From: Streptomyces broussonetiae
GTDB lineage: Bacteria > Actinomycetota > Actinomycetes > Streptomycetales > Streptomycetaceae
Direction: 5' to 3'
Assembly (NCBI RefSeq): GCF_009796285.1
Contig: NZ_CP047020.1
Span: forward strand, 7,440,001-7,504,000
DNA length: 64,000 nucleotides
Below the pieces are notes generated by a model. That model was not told the DNA's origin, did not search any database, and saw nothing but the letters and a program-made list of their open reading frames with translations. Positions 46,777 through 55,764 of this stretch are shown piece after piece (positions within the stretch are counted from its first letter, which is position 1; each line of letters begins with the position of its first letter). The position numbers were made by a program, and so were the translations under genes.

Positions 46777-46971
46777 GTGAGCAACACCCTCACCCGCGCC
46801 TGGACCCCCGCAGCCCCCATGTCCGTCCCCCGCTGGGAAAGCGCCTTCACCCCCCTCCGCGACGGCCGCGTCCTCGCGGCGGGCGGCTCGGTCCGCAACG
46901 GCGTGGCAGCCCAGCGGCTGGGCGACGACGTCCTCACCGCGACCGCGGAGATCTTCACACCGGGGTTCTGA
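46777..46971 (+). pseudogene. Kelch/galactose-oxidase-type protein fragment
   Basis: A 64-residue frame (GTG 46777, TRAWTPAAPMSVPRWESAFT, PLRDGRVLAAGGS, TATAEIFTPGF) that matches one blade of a Kelch beta-propeller of the kind repeated in Streptomyces galactose-oxidase-like proteins. It stops at 46971 with a single blade, so the remaining five or more blades are missing. The sequence after it (46972-47165) shows no continuing frame. It is a gene fragment, not a functional propeller. Confidence 0.65.
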
Positions 46972-47165
46972 CCGCGCCCTGCCGGCCCCCGATCCGTCCT
47001 GCGCACCGAGTCTGTCGCCGGCGGGGCCCTGGTCGGCAACGCGTGCTCGTCTGCACAGCCGCACGCTTTCAAGCGGGTTCGCCATGGCAGTGCCCGGGAA
47101 GATCCCACGGACCCGTTCTGATGCGGGGACAGCCCGACCGGCGCACGCAAACTCCGAGGTGAGAG

Positions 47166-48983
47166 ATGCAGTTCACGACTCGACCCACCCTTCAGGGCAC
47201 CTTCGGCATGGTGTCCTCCACGCACTGGCTGGCCTCCCAGTCGGCGATGGCGGTCCTGGAGGACGGCGGCAACGCCTTCGACGCCGCCGTGGCCGGGGCG
47301 TTCGTGCTGCATGTGGTGGAGCCGCACCTGAACGGACCGGCCGGAGAGGTGCCGATCCTGCTCGCCCCGGCGGGCGGCGACGTGCGCGTGCTGTGCGGAC
47401 AGGGTGTGGCCCCGGCCGGCGCCACCGTGGCGCACTACCGGGGGCTGGGCCTGGATCTCGTGCCCGGCACAGGGCCGCTCGCCGCCGCCGTGCCCGGCGC
47501 CTTCGACGCCTGGCTGCTGCTCCTGCGCGACCACGGCACGAAGAGTCTCGACGACGTCCTGAAGTACGCCGTCGGATACGCCGAACACGGGCACGCGCCC
47601 GTGGAGAAGCTCGGCGCGACCGTGGAGACCGTACGGGAGCTGTTCGAGACGGAGTGGACGTCGTCGGCCGAGGTGTATCTGCCGGACGGCAGGGCCCCAC
47701 GGACCGGTCGGCTCTTCCGCAACCCCGCCCTCGCCGCCACCTGGAGGCGGCTGCTGGCCGAGACCGCCGGCGCGGGCGACCGGGAGGCGCGGATCGACGC
47801 CGCGCGCGCGGTGTGGCGCTCCGGCTTCATCGCCGAGGCCCTGCTGCGCCAGTCCCGGCGGCCCACCCTGGACACCAGCGGTGCACGGCACACCGGCACG
47901 CTCGCCGAGTCCGACCTCGAGGGCTGGTCGGCGGGTTACGAGCCCCCGGCGTCGTACGACTGGAACGGCTGGACGGTGTGCAAGGCCGGCCCCTGGAGTC
48001 AGGGCCCCGTCCTCCTGCAGCAACTCGCCCTGCTTCCCGCTGAGTTGCCTGCCTACGGCTCCGCCGACTACGTCCACCTGCTCGTCGAGAACTGCAAGCT
48101 CGCCATGGCCGACCGCGAGGCCTGGTACGGGGACGCCGCCGAGGTGCCGGTGGCCGAGCTGCTCTCGGACGGCTACAACGCGGACCGGCGCGGCCTGGTC
48201 GGCGTCAAGGCCGGCCACGAGCTGCGGCCGGGCAGCCCAGGCAAACGCGCTCCCCGGCTGCCCGCGCAGGCGTACGCGCGCGTGGAGACCGGCAGGCGGG
48301 GCTTCGACCCGATGGGCGCGGGCGAGCCGACCGTCGCCGAGTTCCCCGGCGAGCCGCACATCGCCGCCGACGGCACCACCCGCGGCGACACCTGCCACCT
48401 GGACGTCGTCGACCGCTGGGGCAACATGATCGCGGCCACGCCCAGCGGCGGCTGGCTGCAGTCCAACCCGGTCGTACCCGAGCTGGGCTTCCCGCTCGGC
48501 ACACGCCTGCAGATGGCCTGGCTGGAGGAGGGGCTGCCCAACTCCCTCACCCCGGGCCGTCGTCCCCGCACCACCCTCACCCCGTCCCTCGCGCTGCGCG
48601 AGGGGGTGCCGGTCCTGGCCTTCGGTACGCCCGGCGGGGACCAGCAGGACCAGTGGCAGCTGCACTTCTTCCTGGCCGCCGTGCTGCGTGCCCCCGTCCG
48701 CGGCGGCCTCGACCTCCAGGGCGCCATCGACGCACCGAACTGGCACAACGACAGTTTCCCCAGCTCCTTCTATCCTCGCGGCCGGCGCCCCGGCAGCGTG
48801 ACCGTGGAGTCGCGCATGGACCCCGAGGTCATCGAGGAACTGCGGGGGCGCGGCCACGACGTCACCGTCGGCCCCGCCTGGTCCGAGGGCCGGCTGTGCG
48901 CGGTCGCCCGGGATCCGCGGACCGGTGTGCTGTCGGCGGCGGCGAACCCGCGCGGGATGCAGGGCTACGCGGTCGGCCGCTGA
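47166..48983 (+). CDS. ggt: Gamma-glutamyltransferase family protein, cytoplasmic
   Basis: A 605-residue Ntn hydrolase with a GAGGTGAGAG ribosome site. It lacks a signal peptide, in contrast to 24171-25973. Family motifs are AVLEDGGNAFDAAVAGAFVL, VEPHLNGPAGEVPIL, the predicted nucleophile Thr in GDTCHLDVVDRWGNM near 408 (usually NTTH, here DTCH), LQSNPVVPELGFPLGT and RPRTTLTPSLAL and FGTPGGDQQDQWQ. The QD rather than GGA ending marks a different subfamily (YwrD-like). It may act on gamma-glutamyl compounds inside the cell. Confidence 0.9.
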   Translation: MQFTTRPTLQGTFGMVSSTHWLASQSAMAVLEDGGNAFDAAVAGAFVLHVVEPHLNGPAGEVPILLAPAGGDVRVLCGQGVAPAGATVAHYRGLGLDLVPGTGPLAAAVPGAFDAWLLLLRDHGTKSLDDVLKYAVGYAEHGHAPVEKLGATVETVRELFETEWTSSAEVYLPDGRAPRTGRLFRNPALAATWRRLLAETAGAGDREARIDAARAVWRSGFIAEALLRQSRRPTLDTSGARHTGTLAESDLEGWSAGYEPPASYDWNGWTVCKAGPWSQGPVLLQQLALLPAELPAYGSADYVHLLVENCKLAMADREAWYGDAAEVPVAELLSDGYNADRRGLVGVKAGHELRPGSPGKRAPRLPAQAYARVETGRRGFDPMGAGEPTVAEFPGEPHIAADGTTRGDTCHLDVVDRWGNMIAATPSGGWLQSNPVVPELGFPLGTRLQMAWLEEGLPNSLTPGRRPRTTLTPSLALREGVPVLAFGTPGGDQQDQWQLHFFLAAVLRAPVRGGLDLQGAIDAPNWHNDSFPSSFYPRGRRPGSVTVESRMDPEVIEELRGRGHDVTVGPAWSEGRLCAVARDPRTGVLSAAANPRGMQGYAVGR

Positions 48984-49109
48984 CGGCGCGCGGTACGGCC
49001 CGCCGCGGCCCGGGCGAGGGCCGGGGGCGACCCCCGTTCTTCATCCCGATTCCACCCGCTGTGCACCGGGCGGGCGGGGATTGTCAGTGGGGCGTGTTCT
49101 CATGGGGGC

Positions 49110-49958
49110 ATGTTCGAAAAGATGACGGAAACCATCGACGAGTTTCTCACCCGCAGCTCGGCCGACGTGGAAGACGCGCTGCGCACGGCTGCCGCGGCCG
49201 AGATCCTGCCCCGCTTCCGCTGCCTCGCCGAGGACGACGTGGACCAGAAGAGCGGGCCGCACGACCTGGTGACGGACGCCGACCGGCTCGCCGAGAAGCG
49301 GCTCACCGAGGCGCTCGGCGCCATGTTGCCCGGCTCGGTCGTGGTCGGCGAGGAAGCGGTGCACGCCAACCCGGCCACCTACGGCGCGCTCCAGGGCGAC
49401 GCACCGGTCTGGATCGTCGACCCGGTCGACGGCACCCGCCAGTTCGTCCACGGCGACGACGGGTTCTGCACCCTGGTCGCGCTCGCCCACCGCGGCGTCG
49501 TCATCGCCTCGTGGACCTATGCGGCGGCACGCGGGCAGCTGGCCACCGCGGTCCGCGGCCGGGGCGCCTTCCTCGACGGCGAGCCGCTGTTCGCGGGCCC
49601 GCCCGCACCGGGCCGGGACCTCGTCGTCGCCACCTCCCACCCGGACTACACCACCGACGAGCAGAAGCACTCGCTGCGCGTCCTGTGGACCGACGGGATC
49701 GCACCGCGCCCGTGCGGCTCGGCGGGCCTGGAGTATCTCGCCGTGGCCAGGGGCGAGTTGGATGCCGTGGCGTTCTCCTGGGAGGCCGCCTGGGATCACG
49801 CGGCCGGGCTGCTCCTGGTCGAGGAGGCGGGCGGCACCCACCTCACCCGGGCCGGCGAGCCCTTCCGCGTCACCGGTGGCAACGCCCTGCCGTTCACCGC
49901 GGCCCGCGACGCCGCGACCGCGGCCCGGGTGGCCGCGCTGCTGCGCACGGCGCCCTGA
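49110..49958 (+). CDS. Inositol monophosphatase family protein
   Basis: A 282-residue protein. The metal-binding set is complete: VGEEAV, WIVDPVDGTRQFVHGDDGF (DPxDGT) and WEAAWDHAAGLLLVEEAGG (WDxAAG-like), with DLVTDADRLAEKRLTEALG early on. The family includes inositol monophosphatase, HisN-type histidinol phosphatase and fructose bisphosphatase. Streptomyces often use members as histidinol phosphatase, but no his genes lie nearby. A 126-base gap with GC-rich sequence separates it from the GGT gene. Confidence 0.9.
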   Translation: MFEKMTETIDEFLTRSSADVEDALRTAAAAEILPRFRCLAEDDVDQKSGPHDLVTDADRLAEKRLTEALGAMLPGSVVVGEEAVHANPATYGALQGDAPVWIVDPVDGTRQFVHGDDGFCTLVALAHRGVVIASWTYAAARGQLATAVRGRGAFLDGEPLFAGPPAPGRDLVVATSHPDYTTDEQKHSLRVLWTDGIAPRPCGSAGLEYLAVARGELDAVAFSWEAAWDHAAGLLLVEEAGGTHLTRAGEPFRVTGGNALPFTAARDAATAARVAALLRTAP

Positions 49959-50101
49959 ATCCGGCGAGCCCCGTCTCCCGGACCTGTTCGCCGGCCCCGG
50001 CCGCGCGGCGCCGCCCCGCTTGCCCACCCGGACCGGGGCGGTGTCGGTCCTCCGGCATATCCTGATCCCGAGTGGCCATCGGCTGACGAAGGGGTCCCAA
50101 G

Positions 50102-51520
50102 GTGCCGTCGATGCTCGATGCGGTCGTGGTGGGTGCGGGGCCGAACGGACTGACCGCTGCCGTGGAGCTGGCCCGGCGCGGCTTCTCCGTCGCACTGTTC
50201 GAGGCGAAGTCCACCGTCGGCGGTGGTGCCCGCACCGAGGAGCTGACCCTCCCCGGCTTCCGGCACGACCCGTGCTCGGCCGCCCACCCCTTCGGCGTCA
50301 ACTCCCCGGCGTTCCGCGCCCTGCCCCTCGAGCGCTACGGCCTCCAGTGGCTGAACTCCGAGCTGCCGATGGCGCATCCCTTCCCCGACGGCAGTGCGGC
50401 CGTGCTGTCCCGGTCGGTGGCCGAGACGGCCGCGTCCCTGGGCCCGCGTGACGCGGGTGCGTACCGCCGGCTGGTCGAGCCGTTCCTCGCCCGCTGGGAC
50501 ACCCTTCTGCGGGACTTCATGTCCCTGCCGCTGACCGCGCTGCCGCGCGACCCCGTGACCCTCGCCCGGTTCGGCCTGGCCGGGCTGCCCCCGTCCACAT
50601 GGCTGATGCGCCGCTTCAAGGACGAGCGGGCCAAGGCCCTCTTCTCGGGGCTGGTCGCGCATGTGATGTCACCGCTCGACGGCCCGGCCACCGGAGCCGT
50701 CGGCCTGGTCTTCGCACTGGCCGCGCACGCCCGCGGCTGGCCGGTGCCGCGCGGCGGCTCCCAGGCGATCTCCGACGCGCTCGCCGCGTATCTCGGCGAC
50801 CTCGGCGGCGCGGTGCACACCGACTACGAGGTCAAGCGCCTGGACGAGCTGCCGCCCGCGCGCGCGTACGTCTTCGACACCTCGCCCACCGCGCTCGCCC
50901 GCATCGCCGGTTTCGGCGATTACTACGCGCACTTCCGCTACGGACCCGGCGTGTTCAAGATCGACTATGCCCTGGACGGCCCGGTGCCCTGGACCGCGCC
51001 CGAGGCCCGCCTCGCCACCACCGTCCACATCGGCGCGAGCCAGGCCGAGATCGGCACCGCCCTGCGCGCCGTCTCCCGTGAGAACCGCGCTCCGGACCAC
51101 CCGTTCATGATCACCGTGCAGCCGAGCGTCGTCGACGCCACCCGCGCCCCCGAGGGCAAGCAGGTCTTCTGGGCGTACGGCCATGTGCCCCATGGCTGGT
51201 CCGGGGACCTCACCGACGCTCTCGAACGCCAACTGGAGCGCGTCGCCCCCGGTTTCCGCGACCGCGTGCTCGCCCGGGCCACCGCCGGTCCCGCCGAGCT
51301 GGCCGCCCACAACGCGAACTACGTCGGCGGCGACATCGCCTGCGGCGCGGCTTCCGGACTCCAGCTCCTGCTGCGCCCCAGACTGTCCATGTTCCCCTAC
51401 CACACGCCTCATCCGGCCGTGTTCATCTGCTCCTCGGCCACCCCGCCGGGTCCGGGTGTGCACGGCATGTCGGGGCACAACGCGGCCAAGGCCGTATGGC
51501 GGAGACTGAGACGTACATGA
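50102..51520 (+). CDS. FAD-dependent oxidoreductase, phytoene desaturase-like
   Basis: A 472-residue protein. The N-terminal FAD fold has VVVGAGPNGLTAAVELARRG and ALFEAKSTVGGGARTEEL; a downstream part HGMSGHNAAKAVWRR is the usual FAD-proximal end. GTG 50102 follows GAAGGGG. It belongs to the NAD(P)/FAD-dependent, CrtI-related family, yet no phytoene synthase is nearby. Its stop overlaps the start of the macrodomain gene, so the two are coupled. The substrate is unknown. Confidence 0.88.
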   Translation: MPSMLDAVVVGAGPNGLTAAVELARRGFSVALFEAKSTVGGGARTEELTLPGFRHDPCSAAHPFGVNSPAFRALPLERYGLQWLNSELPMAHPFPDGSAAVLSRSVAETAASLGPRDAGAYRRLVEPFLARWDTLLRDFMSLPLTALPRDPVTLARFGLAGLPPSTWLMRRFKDERAKALFSGLVAHVMSPLDGPATGAVGLVFALAAHARGWPVPRGGSQAISDALAAYLGDLGGAVHTDYEVKRLDELPPARAYVFDTSPTALARIAGFGDYYAHFRYGPGVFKIDYALDGPVPWTAPEARLATTVHIGASQAEIGTALRAVSRENRAPDHPFMITVQPSVVDATRAPEGKQVFWAYGHVPHGWSGDLTDALERQLERVAPGFRDRVLARATAGPAELAAHNANYVGGDIACGAASGLQLLLRPRLSMFPYHTPHPAVFICSSATPPGPGVHGMSGHNAAKAVWRRLRRT

Positions 51521-52026
51521 CCACCATCACGCTCGTCCAGGGCGACATCACCCGGCAGAGCGCCGACGCGATCGTGAATGCCGCCAACTCCTCGCTGCTC
51601 GGCGGCGGTGGCGTGGACGGTGCGATCCACCGCCGCGGCGGCCCCGCCATCCTGGAGGAGTGCCGCGCCCTGCGCGCCTCCCGGTACGGCAAGGGGCTGC
51701 CCACGGGCCAGGCGGTCGCCACGACGGCGGGCGAGCTGGAGGCCCGCTGGGTGATCCACACGGTCGGGCCGGTGCACAGCCGGAGCGAGGACCGTTCGGA
51801 GCTGCTCGCCTCCTGCTTCCGCGAGTGCCTCCGCGTGGCCGACGAACTCGGCGCCCGCACCGTCGCTTTCCCGGCCGTCTCCACCGGCGTCTACCGGTGG
51901 CCGATGCAGGACGCGGCGCGCATCGCGGTGGAGACGGTACGCAGCACACCGACCGACGTCGAAGAGGTGCGGTTCGTGCTCTTCGACGAGCAGGCGTACG
52001 AGGCCTTCGCCGCGCAGCTGCACTGA
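51517..52026 (+). CDS. Macrodomain ADP-ribose hydrolase (O-acetyl-ADP-ribose deacetylase-like)
   Basis: A 169-residue protein starting with ATGA overlap at 51517. The MacroD-type signatures are QGDITRQSADAIVNAANSSL, LGGGGVDGAIHRRGG and AFPAVSTGVYRWPMQDAARI. It removes ADP-ribose from proteins or hydrolyses O-acetyl-ADP-ribose, the product made by sirtuins. A sirtuin gene lies 4.3 kb downstream and an ADP-ribosylglycohydrolase 9.3 kb downstream, giving a functional link. The conserved Asn and Gly-rich loop are intact. Confidence 0.93.
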   Translation: MTTITLVQGDITRQSADAIVNAANSSLLGGGGVDGAIHRRGGPAILEECRALRASRYGKGLPTGQAVATTAGELEARWVIHTVGPVHSRSEDRSELLASCFRECLRVADELGARTVAFPAVSTGVYRWPMQDAARIAVETVRSTPTDVEEVRFVLFDEQAYEAFAAQLH

Positions 52027-53161
52027 CGGAGCCGCGGTGCGGGTCTCCCGTCGCCGCCCGTGCCCCCTGTCGTGGCGAACCCGGAGTCTGTTGCGAAGGG
52101 CGTCGGTGCGCGGAGCAGGACCATGCGCCGCCACACGGCGATCGCGGTGCCGGCGCGGCCGGCCGCGGTGGCCGGCGTCGGGCACCCGCAGACCGGTCGG
52201 CGGATGCTCCGGATCCGCGCCCCGGCCGGTAGTGCCGGTGCTTCACCGGGTCGGAGGTGAACTGCGCCCACAGGAACGCCGAGCCGGGCGCGGGCTTCGG
52301 CGTGCAACTCCGTCAGCACACCGCGTGCACAGGGTCAACGGACGTGGGGGACGTCCTTGCCGCACACCTTCCACGAGCCCGAGCCGGTGCAGTCCCCCCG
52401 TGCGTGGAGCGCACGATTTTGTCGTGCGCCCAACGCACCCGGCAGGGCGTGTCGTTGACGCCCTGAGCGGTGCGGAAGACGGCTCTGCCGTCCCGGGTGG
52501 CCGGGGCGCGCCGCAGTACCCGTCGGCCCGCGGAAGCCGCTCGGCGGCGTTAGCCGCCACCCGTTCCGCTTCTCGCCCGGGTACCGCGCCGTCCCACCGT
52601 GCTCACTCCTCCCGGAGCCGGGTGTTCCGCTTCCTTCAGCGTGAGCCGGTGTTGCCATGCGGAGTGCGGTGACTACGCGCTATTGATGGTGTCTGGAGGG
52701 GAGTTTTTCTTGGCCTTTGCAATAGTTGCCCGGCCCAAGGATCTGTCGGGCGGGCGGGAGGCCGGATCGGGCGGTCGCCGGTGCCTCGGCGCTGCGCGCC
52801 CTGAGGGTGAGGACGCGCTGCGCATGGCGTTCCTCGTGCAGGTCGATGCGGCGCGCGGTCAGCAGATGGCGCAGGCTGACGATGCCCTCGAGGCGGGGTT
52901 GCGGCCCGCGCGTGACCACCAGCAGCCGGGTCACCTCGTACTCGGCCATGCGGCTGGCGAGCGTGCGCAGGGTCGTCGGGATGCGCGACGACCGCCGGCC
53001 GGGCCGGTTCGCCGAGCGGGGTGGCGTCGGCCGGGTCCGCGTGGACCAGCGCGCCGCGCGTGACTACAGCCCCGGTCCCCCGCCTCCCCCCAGCCCCGGT
53101 CCCCCTCCTCTCGCGTGGCATCATCGGCCGAGGTCAGGACCGTTGTCGTACGAGGAGCACC
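52027..53161. other. Gene-poor region with a decayed channel gene
   Basis: About 1.1 kb with no intact gene. Near 52440-52330 on the minus strand two overlapping frames give small Cys-containing peptides (GDCTGSGSWKVCGKD; VNDTPCRVRWAHDKI) that may be parts of a broken secreted-protein gene. Near 52800-53055 a chloride-channel type CBS domain remnant is recognisable and is listed separately. The rest shows no motif. Confidence 0.5.
52800..53055 (-). pseudogene. CBS-domain remnant, probably of a ClC chloride channel
   Basis: On the minus strand MAEYEVTRLLVVTR, LEGIVSLRHLLTARRIDLHE and ERHAQRVLTLR match the second CBS repeat and C-terminal tail of ClC-type channels. Upstream, in another frame, HADPADATPLGEPARPAVVA fits the first part of the CBS pair. 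The membrane portion is absent and the frame is broken, so this is a decayed gene end. Confidence 0.6.
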
Positions 53162-54049
53162 ATGAAGCCCGTTCTCGCTGCCGCCGCGGTGGCCGGTGCC
53201 GCTCTGCTGGACGACTTCTCGCTGGAGATGACCGGCAAGGACGTGTCCCGGCTGGAGGAGGCCCGGGGCAGCATCCCGCCCGGCACCCGCATCAACATCA
53301 CCTTCCTCGCGGGTGAGGACCTCGGCATGCGGCTGGCAGCAGCCCGCGCGGTCAAGCGCCTCGGCTTCGTCCCTGTGCCGCACATCTCCGCGCGCCTCCT
53401 GCCGTCCCGCAGCGCCCTGGAGGAGTTCCTGTCCGGGCTGGCCGCGGACGGCACCGCCGAGAACGTCTTCGTCGTCGGCGGCGACCCCGCCCGCCCCGAG
53501 GGCCCTTACGAGGACTCCCTCGCCCTGCTGCGCACCGGACTGCTCCGGCGCCACGGCGTGCGCCACGTCGGCATCAGCGGCTACCCCGAGGGCCACCCCG
53601 CGATAGCCGACGGCACCCTGTGGTCGGCGCTCACGGACAAGGCGACGGCCATCGGCGCCGAGCGGTTCGGCGGCGACGTCATCACCCAGTTCGGCTTCGA
53701 CGTCGACCCGGTCCTCAGCTGGCTGGAGGCCGCGCGCGCCCGCGGCATGCACCTGCCCGTCCGCATCGGCGTGCCCGGCCCGGCGGGCGTACGCCGGCTG
53801 CTCGGCTACGCCACCCGCTTCGGCGTCGCGACCAGCGCCTCCGTCGCCCGCAAGTACGGCTTCTCGCTGACCAACCTCATGGGCACGACCGGCCCCGACC
53901 GCTTCCTGCACACCCTCGCCCGCCGCTACGACCCCGAGCGCCACGGCACGGTCAAGGTGCACTTCTACACCTTCGGCGGACTGCGGCACACCGCCGAGTG
54001 GATCGCTGCCTTCCGGCAGCAGGACGGCCCGCGCGAGAGCCGCGCCTAG
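53162..54049 (+). CDS. Methylenetetrahydrofolate reductase (MetF) family protein
   Basis: A 295-residue TIM-barrel protein; ATG 53162 follows GAGGAG. Features: LLDDFSLEMTGKDVSRLEEA, PHISARLLPSRSALEEFLSG, NVFVVGGDPARPEGPYEDSL, GISGYPEGHPAI, VITQFGFDVDPVLSWLEAAR, MGTTGPDRFLHTLARRYDPE. The family reduces 5,10-methylenetetrahydrofolate using FAD. It is somewhat shorter than housekeeping MetF and belongs to a divergent subgroup, so the substrate could be a related folate. No met genes flank it. Confidence 0.85.
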   Translation: MKPVLAAAAVAGAALLDDFSLEMTGKDVSRLEEARGSIPPGTRINITFLAGEDLGMRLAAARAVKRLGFVPVPHISARLLPSRSALEEFLSGLAADGTAENVFVVGGDPARPEGPYEDSLALLRTGLLRRHGVRHVGISGYPEGHPAIADGTLWSALTDKATAIGAERFGGDVITQFGFDVDPVLSWLEAARARGMHLPVRIGVPGPAGVRRLLGYATRFGVATSASVARKYGFSLTNLMGTTGPDRFLHTLARRYDPERHGTVKVHFYTFGGLRHTAEWIAAFRQQDGPRESRA

Positions 54050-54199
54050 GACGTCCGCGCAGGCGGGTGCGACCGCAACGGCACCTCGTGCCCATGGTGC
54101 GAAGACGACGCGACCCGGACGGGCGCATGGCCAGGCCCACGAACCATGGTGTCGAATTTCCGCCAGCGACGGACGGTGTCCGTGACCGATCCTTGAGAC

Positions 54200-55681
54200 A
54201 TGCAGACAGCGACGCACCTCGACCGGGACCATTGCGTACGCGCCGTGCAATCCAAGGACGCGCGGTTCGACGGATGGTTCTTCACGGCCGTCCTGACCAC
54301 CCGGATCTACTGTCGGCCCAGCTGCCCCGTCGTCCCGCCCAAGCCGGAGAACATGACGTTCTACCCGAGCGCCGCGGCCTGCCAGCAGGCCGGGTTCCGG
54401 GCCTGCAAGCGGTGCCGCCCCGACACCAGCCCCGGCTCCCCCGAGTGGAACCGGCGCGCCGACCTGGTGGCCCGGGCCATGCGGCTGATCGCCGACGGTG
54501 TCGTGGACCGCGAGGGTGTACCCGGACTCGCCGCCCGGCTCGGCTACAGCACCCGCCAGGTGGAGCGGCAGCTCTTCGCCGAACTGGGCGCGGGCCCGCT
54601 CGCGCTCGCCCGCGCCCAGCGGGCCCAGACCGCTCGGCTGCTCATCGAGACCAGCTCCCTGTCCATGGCGGAGATCGCCTTCGCGGCCGGTTTCTCCTCC
54701 ATCCGCACCTTCAACGACACCGTCCGCGAGGTCTTCGCGCTCACCCCGACCGAGCTGCGCGCCCGGGCGCCCCGCAGCAGCCCGGCGCCCGCCCCCGGCA
54801 CCCTCTCGCTGCGGCTGCCGTTCCGCGCCCCGCTCAACCCGGACAACCTCTTCGGCCACCTCGCCGCCACCGCCGTACCCGGCGTCGAGGAGTGGCGCGA
54901 GGGCGCCTACCGGCGCACGCTGCGACTGCCGTACGGTCACGGGATCGTCTCCCTCGCCCCGTGCCCCGACCACATCGCCTGCCGGCTCATGCTCAGCGAC
55001 CTGCGTGACCTGACCGTGGCGATCAGCCGCTGCCGGCGCATGCTCGACCTGGACGCCGACCCGGTCGCCGTCGACGACCAGCTGCGCACCGACCCGTTCC
55101 TCGCCCCGCTGGTCGACAAGGCGCCAGGCCGCCGGGTGCCGCGCACGGTCGACGAGGCCGAGTTCGCCGTGCGCGCCGTGCTCGGACAGCAGGTCTCCAC
55201 GGCCGCCGCCCGCACCCACGCGGCCCGCCTTGTCACCGCGCACGGCAAACCGCTGGACGACCCCGAGGGCGGCCTCACCCACCTCTTCCCGTCCCCCGAG
55301 GCGCTCGCCGCCGTCGACCCCGAGACCCTGGCCATGCCCCGCACCCGGCGCACCACCTTCACCACCCTGGTACGCCAACTCGCCGACGGCGCCCTCCACC
55401 TGGGCGTCGAGTCCGACTGGGCCGAGGCCCGTGCCCTGCTGCTCGCCCTGCCCGGTTTCGGCCCCTGGACCGTCGACGTCATCGCCATGCGCGCCCTCGG
55501 CGACCCCGACGCCTTCCTCCCCACGGACCTCGGCATCCGGCGCGCCGCCCAGGAGCTGGGCCTGCCCGCCACCCCGGCCGCGCTCACCGCCCGCGCCGAG
55601 GCCTGGCGGCCCTGGCGGGCGTACGCGGTGCAGTACCTGTGGGCAACCGACAGCCACCCGATCAACTTCCTGCCCGTATAG
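54200..55681 (+). CDS. alkA: Ada/AlkA fusion: methylphosphotriester sensor, AraC HTH and 3-methyladenine glycosylase
   Basis: A 493-residue fusion. Residues 1-80 are the Ada N-terminal zinc domain with the methyl-accepting Cys in YCRPSCP and ACKRCRP. Residues 85-190 are an AraC-type HTH (GVPGLAARLGYSTRQVERQL, SMAEIAFAAGFSSIRTFNDT). Residues 200-480 are AlkA glycosylase (helix-hairpin-helix LLALPGFGPWTVDVIAMRAL and the catalytic Asp region LPTDLGIRRAA). It senses methylphosphotriesters and excises alkylated purines. Ogt follows 83 bases later, so both may be induced together. Confidence 0.93.
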   Translation: MQTATHLDRDHCVRAVQSKDARFDGWFFTAVLTTRIYCRPSCPVVPPKPENMTFYPSAAACQQAGFRACKRCRPDTSPGSPEWNRRADLVARAMRLIADGVVDREGVPGLAARLGYSTRQVERQLFAELGAGPLALARAQRAQTARLLIETSSLSMAEIAFAAGFSSIRTFNDTVREVFALTPTELRARAPRSSPAPAPGTLSLRLPFRAPLNPDNLFGHLAATAVPGVEEWREGAYRRTLRLPYGHGIVSLAPCPDHIACRLMLSDLRDLTVAISRCRRMLDLDADPVAVDDQLRTDPFLAPLVDKAPGRRVPRTVDEAEFAVRAVLGQQVSTAAARTHAARLVTAHGKPLDDPEGGLTHLFPSPEALAAVDPETLAMPRTRRTTFTTLVRQLADGALHLGVESDWAEARALLLALPGFGPWTVDVIAMRALGDPDAFLPTDLGIRRAAQELGLPATPAALTARAEAWRPWRAYAVQYLWATDSHPINFLPV

Positions 55682-55683
55682 GC

Positions 55684-55750
55684 CGCACAAGGTCGAGGAA
55701 GGAACACGAGTCCGCACAAGCAAGCCCGAACCGGGACCTGTTCGCACAAG
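55684..55750 (+). repeat. Three CGCACAAG repeats upstream of ogt
   Basis: CGCACAAG occurs exactly three times, at 55684-55691, 55713-55720 and 55743-55750, at 29- and 30-base intervals, between the Ada/AlkA stop and the ogt start. The regular spacing of near three helical turns suggests protein-binding sites, possibly for the Ada-like regulator encoded just upstream. Confidence 0.6.
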
Positions 55751-55764
55751 GACGTTCGACGCAC

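Noticed and set aside
46665..48857. A 730-codon minus-strand frame opposite the second gamma-glutamyltransferase
   Set aside because: Low-complexity Gly/Arg/Val-rich product with no motif; the opposite strand holds a complete enzyme.
50102..51520. A carotenoid biosynthesis locus because of the phytoene desaturase-like gene
   Set aside because: No phytoene synthase, GGPP synthase or cyclase is found in the window; only the general oxidoreductase family is supported.
52931..55747. A 938-codon minus-strand frame opposite the MetF-like and Ada/AlkA genes
   Set aside because: Shadow of two recognisable enzymes; repetitive Gly/Val/Asp translation without family signal.
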